Source: Anaerolineaceae bacterium
GTDB taxonomy: Bacteria > Chloroflexota > Anaerolineae > Anaerolineales > Anaerolineaceae
NCBI GenBank assembly: GCA_016841445.1
Contig: JAENZD010000001.1
Span: 1,736,001 to 1,800,000 of the forward strand
Direction of reading: 5' to 3'
DNA length: 64,000 nucleotides
The notes beneath the pieces are model-generated. The model searched no databases, had not been told where the DNA came from, and saw only the letters and a list, made by a program, of their open reading frames with translations. The position numbers and the translations under genes were made by a program. Below are positions 19,482-29,773 of this stretch, piece after piece (within the stretch, counting starts at the first letter, position 1; every line of letters starts with the position of its first letter).

Positions 19482-22325
19482 TTAATCGTTATTTATTTTC
19501 GCCTGAGCCGCAGCCAAACGTGCAACTGGGACTCGGAAAGGCGAGCAGCTTACGTAGTTATTACCAACCAGGTGGCAGAACTCAATCGAACTCGGTTCGC
19601 CGCCGTGCTCACCACAGATCCCGACTTCCAAATCGGGGCGGACCTTGCGGCCTTCGCTCACGGCAATTTCCATCAACCGGCCAACACCATTCCGATCCAG
19701 AACCTGGAAGGGGTTCTGTGGGAGAATACCCTCGTCCACATAATTGATCAGGAAGTTGCGTTCAGCATCATCTCGGCTGTAGCCAAAGGTCATCTGGGTC
19801 AGGTCGTTGGTACCAAACGAGAAGAACTCAGCCACACCAGCAATCTCAGCAGCAGTCAAGGCAGCCCTCGGGATTTCAATCATCGTGCCAAACTTATAGG
19901 AGAACTCAACACCTTTTTCTTCCATGACTTTCTTAGCAATCGCTTCAAGTTCAGGTTGAACATGGTGCAGCTCATTAACATGACCTGTAAGGGGGATCAT
20001 GATCTCTGGTTTGACGATGATGCCTTTATTAGCAGCATCACTGGCAGCTTCAAAGATCGCTCGAACCTGCATCCGCATGATATCTGGGAAGACAATCCCT
20101 AAGCGAATGCCGCGCAATCCCATCATGGGGTTGCTCTCATGCAGTTTTTCTACAGCAGCGAGTAAAGTTTCTTTTTCAGCAAGGCCTTCTGTCTCGCCTT
20201 TCGTGCGCATCCTTGTCACGTCAACCAGTAAATCTTCCTGTGATGGGAGGAACTCATGCAGCGGCGGATCTATCAACCGGATGATAACCGGATAGCCGTC
20301 CATGGCCTCAAATAAGCCGTAGAAATCTGAGCGTTGGGAAGGAAGCAGTTTATCCAGAGCATTATAATATTTATCAGCTGCACTGGATTTCTCGAGTTCC
20401 TTCTTGGCTTCAGCCAGTTCTGTTTCGACCTCTTTGCGGCTTTTATCGGTCATCGTTCGACCCTCAACTTTTCCGCTTTTGAGCATGCCTTCCAACCGCT
20501 CAACATTATTGATCAGTTTCTGGGCTTCTTCAGCATTCAGGATCATTTCCTGTACAAAGGGTAACCGTTCTTCTTCAAAGAACATGTGCTCAGTGCGGCA
20601 TAAACCAATGCCCTTGGCCCCGAAGGACCGGGCACGCCTTGCATCTGCCGGGTAATCTGCGTTTGCCCATACCTGTAACCTAGCAATTTCATCTGCCCAA
20701 CTGAGCAGGGTCATCAGCTCTTTTTGTTCTTCGAGATTTGGGGCAGTTAATTCTAACTTTCCTATAAATGCTTCACCGGAAGCGCCATCCAAAGAGATCC
20801 ACTCACCCTCTTTGACGGTTTTGCCATTAGATACCATGACACGCTTATCCATGTCAATCGTCATCATTGAAGCACCGACAACACAGGGAACGCCAAACTG
20901 ACGGGCGACCACTGCTGCGTGGGATGTCGCGCCACCTTCGCTCGTGAGAATACCCTCTGCAGCCAACATACCGTGCACATCATCGGGTTTTGTGAAAGGT
21001 CGAACCATGATCACATTCTGGCCTTCTTCCTTCGCCATCTTTTCAGTCGTATCTGCGTCAAAATAGATCTGACCGACAGCAGCCCCAGGTGATGCATTCA
21101 CACCAGTCGCAAATAACTTCCCACTCTTCCGAGCTTCTTCTGAAGTTTTAGGATCGAATTGGGGATGCAGCATTTGGTCAACCTGTTCAGGTTCAACACG
21201 CATTACGGCTGTTTTTTTATCGATCACGCCTTCATTGGTCATATCAACCGCAATCTTGATAGCCGCTTTCGCAGTTCGCTTACCGGTTCTTGTTTGAAGC
21301 ATCCACAATTTGCCTCTCTCAATTGTGAATTCAACATCCTGCATATCGCTGTAGTGCTTTTCTAATTTTCTGGTGATTTCCATGAATTGCTTAAAAACTT
21401 CTGGTAATTCATCTTTCATTTCCATGATGGGTTTGGTGTTACGAATACCTGCTACAACATCCTCACCCTGGGCATTCATCAGGTAATCCCCATATAGCAT
21501 TTTCTCCCCCGTCCCAGGATCTCTTGTGAATGCAACGCCGGTACCGGAATCATCGCCCATGTTGCCAAACACCATTGTAACGATATTGACTGCGGTACCC
21601 AGATCGTCAGGAATATTGGCGCGCCGGCGGTAATCAATCGCGCGTTTGGCATTCCATGAATCGAATACAGCTTTTGTCGCTAATTCAAGCTGTTTATAAG
21701 GATCCTGTGGAAATTCAAAGCCCATCTGTTCTTGTACAACAGCTTTGAACTTAGCAGTGAGTTCTTTCAGGTTCTCAGCAGTCAGATCCGTGTCTACCTT
21801 GGCACCTTTTTCTTCTTTAAAGCTGTCTAGAACTTCTTCAAATGCCTCATCTGCGATGCCTAAAACAACGGATCCAAACATCTGGATCAAGCGGCGGTAA
21901 GAGTCATAAACAAACCGTTCATTTCCAGTCAGTTCGACCATACCCTTTGCAGTCTCATCATTGAGACCGAGATTAAGCACGGTATCCATCATGCCGGGCA
22001 TCGACATTTTCGCACCCGAACGGCAGGATACTAACAAGGGATTGGAGGGATCACCAAATTTTTTGGAAGCATTCTTTTCTGTCTCTTTCAGAGCCACCAA
22101 CGCCTGGTCCCACATGTTTTCAGGAAAATTCTGACCATCTTGATATGCTATACAGGCTTCAGTTGTAATTGTAAAACCTGGCGGGACAGGAACGCCAATG
22201 CGTGACATTTCTGCAAGGTTTGCACCTTTACCGCCAAGCAGTCCTCGAACCCTATCCCAACTTCCAGCATAAGCCTCGGCTTGCGCAACTTCGCTGAATA
22301 AATATACCCATTTTTTATCTGACAT
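19482..22325 (-). CDS. ppdK: Pyruvate, phosphate dikinase
   Basis: GGKGANLAEMSRIGVPVPPGFTIT, GGATSHAAVVARQFGVPCVVG, SFGTNDLTQMTFGYSRDDAE; GGAGG RBS. Confidence 0.97.
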   Translation of the reverse strand: MSDKKWVYLFSEVAQAEAYAGSWDRVRGLLGGKGANLAEMSRIGVPVPPGFTITTEACIAYQDGQNFPENMWDQALVALKETEKNASKKFGDPSNPLLVSCRSGAKMSMPGMMDTVLNLGLNDETAKGMVELTGNERFVYDSYRRLIQMFGSVVLGIADEAFEEVLDSFKEEKGAKVDTDLTAENLKELTAKFKAVVQEQMGFEFPQDPYKQLELATKAVFDSWNAKRAIDYRRRANIPDDLGTAVNIVTMVFGNMGDDSGTGVAFTRDPGTGEKMLYGDYLMNAQGEDVVAGIRNTKPIMEMKDELPEVFKQFMEITRKLEKHYSDMQDVEFTIERGKLWMLQTRTGKRTAKAAIKIAVDMTNEGVIDKKTAVMRVEPEQVDQMLHPQFDPKTSEEARKSGKLFATGVNASPGAAVGQIYFDADTTEKMAKEEGQNVIMVRPFTKPDDVHGMLAAEGILTSEGGATSHAAVVARQFGVPCVVGASMMTIDMDKRVMVSNGKTVKEGEWISLDGASGEAFIGKLELTAPNLEEQKELMTLLSWADEIARLQVWANADYPADARRARSFGAKGIGLCRTEHMFFEEERLPFVQEMILNAEEAQKLINNVERLEGMLKSGKVEGRTMTDKSRKEVETELAEAKKELEKSSAADKYYNALDKLLPSQRSDFYGLFEAMDGYPVIIRLIDPPLHEFLPSQEDLLVDVTRMRTKGETEGLAEKETLLAAVEKLHESNPMMGLRGIRLGIVFPDIMRMQVRAIFEAASDAANKGIIVKPEIMIPLTGHVNELHHVQPELEAIAKKVMEEKGVEFSYKFGTMIEIPRAALTAAEIAGVAEFFSFGTNDLTQMTFGYSRDDAERNFLINYVDEGILPQNPFQVLDRNGVGRLMEIAVSEGRKVRPDLEVGICGEHGGEPSSIEFCHLVGNNYVSCSPFRVPVARLAAAQAKINND

Positions 22326-22463
22326 ACTGCCTCCTAAATTAAAATAGTTATTGTAAAACGCATCTCGCGTATTTTATCATTCAAACATATAATTTTACCA
22401 CGTCAACAATTGAATCTCAAAAGGAACCTTGGGAAATCGATTAAGGATTGTTTATTACTGCGT

Positions 22464-23237
22464 CTATGCCATGGACTGGTTGATCTGAATGTGATTAATT
22501 TCCAATATTTGTTCAGCATGAGTCTCCAGATATCCCATTGAGAGATGACCACCTGGGTCAAAACGAAAGAACTGATTGTCGATCCATATCACCAACCCAA
22601 GCTTTCCCCTTGGTGCCAGCGTTGTTTCGAAAAATGTAGTTCCATCAATCTCAAATACCACCAGTTCATCTTGCCAAAACAGACTGTACCGATGCCATTC
22701 GCGAAGTGCTATATTGATCTCTGCCATATCCTCTTTAATGACCGACCTCAATAACCTGTGGATGCACCGGGCGGTCGGTCGTACGAATAAGAAAGGCACC
22801 AGGGGTGCGCCTAAAATAGATAAAAAAGATGGAACCAAAGGTGATCTAAATGTCTTTGCATGAAAACAGGTTACAGGCTGTTCATCACGCAAGCTGAGAT
22901 AATTTGGATTTGAGGCATAAAAGAACCAGGCCGCATTCGGCATAACTGGTAAGAACTTAGAAATGCCGGCAGGTCCGATGCCAAAGCTGAATGGGTCATT
23001 CCACAACCCAAATCCAAAGGTTCCTTTGATGTCATGACCAATGATCCGGGCATCCAATTGAATTCTTATATTTGGCCGATGTGGAAATTTTATGCGCGGC
23101 AAGTGCATATAGTTATCCAACTGAGCTAACGCATAGGTTTTATCTGAAGTTCGGGGAAGGACCAGGCGACTGGCATTTTCCCCCGATTTGATCACCTCCC
23201 CACCATGGATCTCCCGCTTTTTAAGGTTATTGATCAT
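22464..23237 (-). CDS. Hypothetical protein, possible LamG/GH16-like beta-sandwich
   Basis: 257 aa; IQLDARIIGHDIKGTFGFGLWNDPFSFG and KLGLVIWIDNQFFRFDPGG look like concanavalin-like strands; overlaps upstream methyltransferase by 11 bp. Confidence 0.45.
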   Translation of the reverse strand: MINNLKKREIHGGEVIKSGENASRLVLPRTSDKTYALAQLDNYMHLPRIKFPHRPNIRIQLDARIIGHDIKGTFGFGLWNDPFSFGIGPAGISKFLPVMPNAAWFFYASNPNYLSLRDEQPVTCFHAKTFRSPLVPSFLSILGAPLVPFLFVRPTARCIHRLLRSVIKEDMAEINIALREWHRYSLFWQDELVVFEIDGTTFFETTLAPRGKLGLVIWIDNQFFRFDPGGHLSMGYLETHAEQILEINHIQINQSMA

Positions 23238-23916
23238 TGCCTCGCTCCAAAATCAAAATCGGTAGCCGATAGCGTTTCGTTTCATGCTGGATGACCGAAA
23301 CATTAAAACCTATTTGTTCTGCGCGCAAAGTAAAATCGGTTAGATACGTATCGCCGCCTGCCCCTAAATACCAATGTGTCAACCACTTTAGCAGAGCCGG
23401 TTTGAATATGACGTATAAACCAACCACCACCATCCGTCCATTCACCTTGAGTACCCGAAGTACTTCTTTTAGTGTTTCTTCTTTCAATATATACCCCGAA
23501 GGGAATGTCGAAATCACATTATCAAAAACCTGTCCTGAGAAAGGTATCGCCTCCACGCAGCTTTGAACCCGTTTGTTTTGATATCCTTTCCGCCTTACCT
23601 TTCGTTTAACAACATTTTGCATTTGTGTCGATCTATCCAACCCAATCACATTGATTCCCAGTTCTGCCATTGTCAGCAGCAATTCACCTGTTCCAAAACC
23701 AACTTCCAGGGTGTGACCAGGCTTAATATGATCCAGTCCATGATGACGCCATTCTTGCCAATGGCCAAAACTCACCATCCAGGCGACAGCATCGTAAGAC
23801 CATGCAAGTTGGTGATACAACAGGTTTGTCGCCCATATAAGTGCATTATTGATCCACCGTTTTAGATTACAGCGTCTGTTTTTCATTTCATTTTCAAAAG
23901 TATTTCTAAAATTCAC
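23227..23916 (-). CDS. Class I SAM-dependent methyltransferase
   Basis: HTLEVGFGTGELLLTMAELGINVIGLDRS motif I; start may be ATG 23886. Confidence 0.85.
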   Translation of the reverse strand: MNFRNTFENEMKNRRCNLKRWINNALIWATNLLYHQLAWSYDAVAWMVSFGHWQEWRHHGLDHIKPGHTLEVGFGTGELLLTMAELGINVIGLDRSTQMQNVVKRKVRRKGYQNKRVQSCVEAIPFSGQVFDNVISTFPSGYILKEETLKEVLRVLKVNGRMVVVGLYVIFKPALLKWLTHWYLGAGGDTYLTDFTLRAEQIGFNVSVIQHETKRYRLPILILERGNDQ

Positions 23917-23947
23917 TGTGTTAATTATAATGAAGAAGAGGTGAATA

Positions 23948-24439
23948 ATGAAATTCTCAATCGAGGATATCCAGTTTTCAGATCAAAAAGCGATCCGTAA
24001 TATCCTCTTTCAATTTTGGGGAAGTGATAATGTTGTTATCCAGGGGAGGATTTTTTATCCTGTAGAAATGGATGGAATAAAAGCAGTCCAAAATAATAGA
24101 GTTTTCGGGATTCTTCATTATCTGATGACGGATCAATCTTGTGAGATCATAACTTTAGCCAGCCTTAGGGAAAACAAGGGGGTTGGTACGTCTTTAATCG
24201 ACGCGGTAGAAAAGATAGCCGGAGAAAATGGTTGCAAAGAATTGAGATTAACAACAACAAATGACAACCTTCGTGCGCTTGGATTTTACCAACGACGTGG
24301 GTTTTTACTATCAAAGCTGCTGCCTGACCAGGTTTTGCATGATCGCCGGTTGAAGCCGTCCATATCCGAAATCGGGTCTGACAATATACCGATTCGTGAC
24401 GAGATCATTCTGGTTAAACCGCTTGATGCCTACCACTAA
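23948..24439 (+). CDS. GNAT-family N-acetyltransferase
   Basis: LASLRENKGVGTSLIDAVEKIAGENGCKELRLTTTNDNLRALGFYQRRGF. Confidence 0.87.
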   Translation: MKFSIEDIQFSDQKAIRNILFQFWGSDNVVIQGRIFYPVEMDGIKAVQNNRVFGILHYLMTDQSCEIITLASLRENKGVGTSLIDAVEKIAGENGCKELRLTTTNDNLRALGFYQRRGFLLSKLLPDQVLHDRRLKPSISEIGSDNIPIRDEIILVKPLDAYH

Positions 24440-25955
24440 GGGTAAAAGGATCAACAAAATTTTGAAAAGATTATTCAACGAAATCAAACAGATTTTCATA
24501 TTACTCCTTTTCGGGATACTTTCATCTTCCTGCTCTCCAGGAGTGATGACCCAGGAATCAATAGACAACCAGGCCACAGCCACGCAAGTAAAAATCTCGA
24601 CGCCAACAGTCTTGACTCTCATCGACCAACTTTCCACACCTACCGCAACACCAGGCGCCAGGACATTGACTGCATTAGATGGCTCCCTGATGCTTCTACA
24701 AACGGGCGTGGATTCCTTTCATATTTTAGATCTAGCAACCTACGCATTATTTCCGTACGATCTGCCGGGAATAAACGCGGGGATTAATTTATCATCCAAC
24801 CTTTCTCCTGATGGCAAACAGCTGCTCATTTTTACGAGCGATCATTCTTTTAAAATCGTCAATATTCTTTCGAAAGAATCCACATTTTCCTATGATTTTA
24901 GTCAAGATGCCATCAGTTTCGATTTGGATCGGGCGGTTGAAGCTGCCCTCCAGATATTTCAAGGGTATACGAAGGATTTCATGCAAGATCTGATTGAACA
25001 AACAATTCAACAAAGTCAGCAAGATATCCAGTGGTTTCAAAATAGTCAGAAGCTTCTGATCATAAAAGGAGGCTCGGGATTCAACTCGAACCTCTCCCTG
25101 TTGGATCTATCAACAGGTGAAACAAAGCTTCTGGAACAAAACCCTCGGTTAGTGGAAAATTATTGGGTAGGGCCAGGTGATGACAAAATCCTCATCAGGA
25201 AAGGCTTCAGCAGTGCAGCCAATGACTGGCAAGATGATCAATACTTCCTTGTAGACCTCGTCAACGGCAACTCACTTGAAATTCCACTGCCGGCAAACAC
25301 TGAAAACCCGTCCGTTTACTGGTTTTCTGACGATCTGCTTGGCGTAATTCATCAATCAGGAATCGTTGGCGGCACTGATTTTTCCCTGATAAGTATCCCC
25401 GATATGGATTCAAAACTTGTCGTGTCAGGTTCATTTTCAAGCCTCAATACCTATGGAACTGATATCCTCACGCTTAGTCAGGATCGGGTAAGCCAAAAGA
25501 CAAACCTGACCCTTCAATCTTATAATGAAGATCTCATTACCACACAAGAGTTCACAGGAATCTGCTCTGTAAAAAGGAAAATAACTGGTTCGAGCCTTGT
25601 GTTGAATTGTGAAACGGAAAGTTACCTTGTTGAGGGACAGGATCTACGTATCACCGATTTCAGTGAACCAATTTTCCTTTTCAGCCGTTCTCCTGATCGC
25701 CAATATTTTGTTTTAATCACAAAAGATAAAGATGCACGTTTAATCACAAGCGATTTTCAGGAACAAATACCTATCCAACTGCAAAGTGATCCCCTCGAGA
25801 TCCTTTGGTTACCAGATTCCTCCGGTTTTCTTTATCGCACAGCCAGGGAATTGATGCTTTACAATCTCACCGAGGGTACCAATAATTTCATCATTGCATC
25901 TGATTTTTTTGGGGATTATCGCAATTTGAATGCAGTATGGATAACACATCATTAA
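24396..25955 (+). CDS. Secreted lipoprotein, beta-propeller/TolB-like (start may be 24429)
   Basis: Lipobox LSSSC; repeated LSPDGKQLLIFTSD / SRSPDRQYFVLIT / WLPDSSGFLYRT blades. Confidence 0.65.
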   Translation: MTRSFWLNRLMPTTKGKRINKILKRLFNEIKQIFILLLFGILSSSCSPGVMTQESIDNQATATQVKISTPTVLTLIDQLSTPTATPGARTLTALDGSLMLLQTGVDSFHILDLATYALFPYDLPGINAGINLSSNLSPDGKQLLIFTSDHSFKIVNILSKESTFSYDFSQDAISFDLDRAVEAALQIFQGYTKDFMQDLIEQTIQQSQQDIQWFQNSQKLLIIKGGSGFNSNLSLLDLSTGETKLLEQNPRLVENYWVGPGDDKILIRKGFSSAANDWQDDQYFLVDLVNGNSLEIPLPANTENPSVYWFSDDLLGVIHQSGIVGGTDFSLISIPDMDSKLVVSGSFSSLNTYGTDILTLSQDRVSQKTNLTLQSYNEDLITTQEFTGICSVKRKITGSSLVLNCETESYLVEGQDLRITDFSEPIFLFSRSPDRQYFVLITKDKDARLITSDFQEQIPIQLQSDPLEILWLPDSSGFLYRTARELMLYNLTEGTNNFIIASDFFGDYRNLNAVWITHH

Positions 25956-26121
25956 ACCCTTCATGCAGTCAAATCCCGTTTTTAACATTTTTTCTATACT
26001 TTCTTGAAATTTCCACTGAAATTTAGCTTAGCCATCATGTATAATTAATCATAGTAATTTTCATCTGATGAAGTCTTATTCGAATTTATTCATCTGACAA
26101 AATCACCCTAGAAAGGACATT

Positions 26122-27327
26122 ATGCAATTCGATTTTCCAGAAGGGCTTCCAGGCATTCACCCCCCTACTTCAGTTCTGGAAAAAATCCTGCGATTTACAG
26201 GTGTGATCAATCCTGTCACAGAGCAACCGTATACCGAAGCGCTGCTAATGGGAATTGGCGGTGGTCTGGATGCCGGTTATATTCTTTTTCAGTTTGAACA
26301 TCTACCCCACCCAATATTGACCCTGGGATTCCGGTATCAGTGGAATAACAACCAATCCTTTCTTAATAACTTAAATGATAGACTTCTATTGGCTGCAGAA
26401 TTCAGGGAATTTGATAACGAGCAAGAAGCTGAAACAGATCTTCAAGAAATCCTTAAACAAGGAAAGCTAGCCATTGTGTGGGTGGACAAAGCATCACTTC
26501 CTCATCATCATCTACCGGAAAGCCTCAAAGGCTTTCACACCCACCAGGTTGGAGTATATGCTCGGGATGGCCGATTGTGGCGATTATACCTGGATGACTT
26601 AAGTTCAAAGCCAGTTGAAATTCGTGAAAAAACCTTTAGCGCTGCCAGGGCAAACCTGGTGCAAAACAACTTTTTAATGATGGTCTACAACCAGGCGGAC
26701 CAGATCAATGCTCAGGAGTTGCGCGAAGCGATCATCCAGGGGATAGCCGACTGCGCTGCCCAACTGACCCATCCGAATAGGAATTTTGGGGTCAGCAATT
26801 GGGCCACTTGGGCTGAAAGGTTAAACTGTCACCAGGATAAGCTGGGATGGCCAAATGTTTTTCGGGATCAGGAGGGTCTATTCCAAACCCTTTTATCCTG
26901 TTACGAATCGATCAAGTTAAGTGGCACTGGTGGTTTTGCACTGCGGAAGACCTATGCTGACTTTTTACATGAAGCGGCCGTTACCCTCAAAAACCCATCC
27001 TTGAATGCAATTTCCGGTCAATACCTTCAGCTAGCAAATCACTGGTCAAGGCTGGCTGAAAATGCCCTACCCTCAAACATCGCTGTTTTTGACAAAGTGA
27101 AAAGCCTAATAAACAAAAAATATCATTCTTTCCGGCAAAATGACATGAAGGCTTATAAGAATGCTATAAAAGATCTCCAATCGTTAACAGTACAAATCAT
27201 CCATCGTTTCCCAATGGATTTAAGTGAAACCAACCGATTATTTGAAAAACTTGCCAGCCAGGTGAATTTGATATCAGAATTAGAAGCAAGTGCTGCCCAC
27301 AGGCTGCGTGATATTGCCCACCGGTAA
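26122..27327 (+). CDS. BtrH N-terminal-like / DUF4872 protein
   Basis: EALLMGIGGGLDAGYILFQFEHLPHPILTLGFRYQW; SLKGFHTHQVGVYARDGRLWRLYLDDL resembles BtrH N-terminal family; recognised by eye. Confidence 0.6.
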   Translation: MQFDFPEGLPGIHPPTSVLEKILRFTGVINPVTEQPYTEALLMGIGGGLDAGYILFQFEHLPHPILTLGFRYQWNNNQSFLNNLNDRLLLAAEFREFDNEQEAETDLQEILKQGKLAIVWVDKASLPHHHLPESLKGFHTHQVGVYARDGRLWRLYLDDLSSKPVEIREKTFSAARANLVQNNFLMMVYNQADQINAQELREAIIQGIADCAAQLTHPNRNFGVSNWATWAERLNCHQDKLGWPNVFRDQEGLFQTLLSCYESIKLSGTGGFALRKTYADFLHEAAVTLKNPSLNAISGQYLQLANHWSRLAENALPSNIAVFDKVKSLINKKYHSFRQNDMKAYKNAIKDLQSLTVQIIHRFPMDLSETNRLFEKLASQVNLISELEASAAHRLRDIAHR

Positions 27328-27364
27328 ATTATTAAAATTATGATCGCTGAAATAAAGAGGTGAT

Positions 27365-28369
27365 ATGAAAATATTAATCTTAGGCGGAAAAAGGTTCTTA
27401 GGCTTAGCACTCACGCAAGCAATTTTGAATGCCGGCCATACACCCACCTTATTCAATCGAGGGCGCACAAATCCAGACCTCTTCCCAAAAGTTACTAATT
27501 TAATCGGGGAAAGAGATGGCGATTTGAGTGCGCTCAAGCGCAGAAAATGGGATGCTGTCATAGACACCAGTGGGTTTGTGCCAAGAATCGTTAAAAAGTC
27601 CGCATCTTTCCTTTCCGGGAAAAGTGGAACCTATGTTTTTATTTCCTCCGTTTCTGTTTATCGGGATTTCCGGTCACCGGATATTGCGGAGGATTACCCT
27701 ATTGCACCGCTTGAGGATTCATTAGATGAAGATTACACTGGTGATTCCTACGGTCCATTGAAGGCTCTCTGCGAGTATGAGATTCAACAAAATTTCGATG
27801 GAAACGTATTGGCTATTCGTCCAGGATTGATCACCGGACCTAATGATCCAACGGACCGATTTACCTATTGGCCTTATCGGGTAGCCCTTGGCGGCAAGGT
27901 CCTGGCGCCTGCGCCGCCGAGTTCAAACCTGCAGTTCATTGATGTCAGAGACCTGGCCGAATTTATCATCCGGATGATCGAAAAGGAGCAGAAAGGCGCA
28001 TATAATGTAACTGGCCCCAAAAAACCCGCCACATTTGGCTCATTGTTAGTCGCTTGCCGGGAAGCTGCAATGTCGGAAGCAAGTTTCGTGTGGGTTGAAG
28101 AGCCTTTCCTCCTGCGAGAAGGCGTCACGCCCTGGAAGGATCTTCCGCTGTGGATCCCTTCATCAGACCCTGCTTTCACCGGGTTTTACAACATCAATAT
28201 CAATAAAGCACTTAAAGCGGGATTGGTATTCAGACCGCTGTCCAAGACCGTGAGCGAGACACTCGAATGGCTGAAGAATCGTCCTGATTCCCAAAAGATG
28301 AAAGTAGGGATGGATATTGCCCGGGAAACCGAGTTATTGATCAAATATCAAAATGAGTACCATCTGTAA
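27365..28369 (+). CDS. NAD-dependent epimerase/dehydratase (extended SDR)
   Basis: KILILGGKRFLGLALTQAIL Rossmann motif; YVFISSVSVYRDF. Confidence 0.85.
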   Translation: MKILILGGKRFLGLALTQAILNAGHTPTLFNRGRTNPDLFPKVTNLIGERDGDLSALKRRKWDAVIDTSGFVPRIVKKSASFLSGKSGTYVFISSVSVYRDFRSPDIAEDYPIAPLEDSLDEDYTGDSYGPLKALCEYEIQQNFDGNVLAIRPGLITGPNDPTDRFTYWPYRVALGGKVLAPAPPSSNLQFIDVRDLAEFIIRMIEKEQKGAYNVTGPKKPATFGSLLVACREAAMSEASFVWVEEPFLLREGVTPWKDLPLWIPSSDPAFTGFYNININKALKAGLVFRPLSKTVSETLEWLKNRPDSQKMKVGMDIARETELLIKYQNEYHL

Positions 28370-28396
28370 TTAATAACCAGCAGTAAAAAAACAAAA

Positions 28397-28921
28397 TTAG
28401 TACTGATCCCAATGCACCCGATCTGGGTTGTACTGGGTTCGCGCTTCCTTTTCCTCAGCGGGATATCCCACATAAATAACATTCAACGGTTTGACGTGAT
28501 CAGGTAAGCCAATCACCTTCGAGATTCGCTTTGAAAAGTTATGAATGGGGTGTACGCCGCACCAAACTGTTCCCAACCCAAGGGAGACAGCACATAATAA
28601 AATATTCTCAGTCGCGGCACTGCAATCCTGCACCCAAAACTGGGACGCCACTGGATGTTTGAAGAATGAAGTATTACCACAGACGATGATCGCAGCCGGT
28701 GCATTGATCTTCCCAAACATCATTTTGGATCTTATTTCTTCTAATTGTTCAGGATCTGTCACCACTACAAATTCCCATGGTTTAATATTCATCGCTGATG
28801 GTGCGGCCATGGCCGCTTCGAGTAAACCTGTCAGCTTTTCCTTTTCAACCGCCCTCTCCTGGTATTGGCGAATACTTCTTCGTGCATAGATTGCTTCTAA
28901 TATAGCCATGTTATTTTCCAA
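28397..28921 (-). CDS. Nitroreductase family protein
   Basis: AIYARRSIRQYQERAVEKEKLTGLLEAAMAAPSAMNIKPWEFVVVTD. Confidence 0.9.
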   Translation of the reverse strand: MENNMAILEAIYARRSIRQYQERAVEKEKLTGLLEAAMAAPSAMNIKPWEFVVVTDPEQLEEIRSKMMFGKINAPAAIIVCGNTSFFKHPVASQFWVQDCSAATENILLCAVSLGLGTVWCGVHPIHNFSKRISKVIGLPDHVKPLNVIYVGYPAEEKEARTQYNPDRVHWDQY

Positions 28922-28969
28922 ATGTTCATATCCTCTGCAATAATAAATGAAATTTTTAATTCGCTTGTT

Positions 28970-29758
28970 CTAAGCTAAAGACGCTGCTGCCCGTTCGCTG
29001 AGATTCAATAACGCTTTGGCAAGGACCCCTGGTGTTTCCATCATCGGCATATGACATGCATGAGGTATGGACAAATATACTGCCTTCTCTAGCCGCCCTG
29101 CCATATTCCTGGCATCCGACGAAGGGATAATTTGGTCCTCCTGTCCAGCAACAATAAGCGCTGGCTTTTTGAACGAATCCAGAACGTGTAATCGGGATTG
29201 CCTTTCAGCCATACCTTTCGAAGCCCCAATAATACCTTTTGGAGATGTTTTTTCTATAAGCTTATAGGTAGTTTCAATCACTCTTTTACGATTGGAGATT
29301 TGTGGTGCAAGTGATTCAGCTAAAACAACAGACCCGTTCTGTGCCACATTTTCCGCAAACGCATACCGGTCTCTTTTTTTGTCAGGACTATCTGTTTCAG
29401 CACGTGATGTGATCAAACCTATGCCAGCAAGCCGCCCTGGATGATTTTCTGTAAAAGCGAGGGTGACATAGCCTCCCATCGAATGTCCACATAGGACCGC
29501 TTTCTTGATCTCAAGTTCATCCAGCAACCCTAGAATATCCTTCGCCAGCAAGGACATCGGATATATGCCATCCGGCGCATCACTTTCACCGTGCCCGCGC
29601 AAATCCGGCAGGATCACAAGCTGATCCTCCATAAAATGGTTGACCATATCCTTCCAGATTGTCCTGTTCAACCCGAAACCATGGATCAAAACCAAAGGCA
29701 GCCCATTTTTCCCCAGAATTTCATAACCCAATTGGATCCCATTTACCAAAGCCCTCAT
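28970..29758 (-). CDS. Alpha/beta hydrolase
   Basis: LVLIHGFGLNRTIWKDM, LCGHSMGGYVTLAF, HACHMPMMETP. Confidence 0.9.
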   Translation of the reverse strand: MRALVNGIQLGYEILGKNGLPLVLIHGFGLNRTIWKDMVNHFMEDQLVILPDLRGHGESDAPDGIYPMSLLAKDILGLLDELEIKKAVLCGHSMGGYVTLAFTENHPGRLAGIGLITSRAETDSPDKKRDRYAFAENVAQNGSVVLAESLAPQISNRKRVIETTYKLIEKTSPKGIIGASKGMAERQSRLHVLDSFKKPALIVAGQEDQIIPSSDARNMAGRLEKAVYLSIPHACHMPMMETPGVLAKALLNLSERAAASLA

Positions 29759-29773
29759 TTTAACTTTCTCTTT

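Noticed and set aside
19407-20102. 231-aa plus-strand ORF antisense to ppdK and its terminator
   Set aside because: Overlaps the ppdK terminator and 3' coding region; composition is that of a shadow frame with no domain-like sequence.
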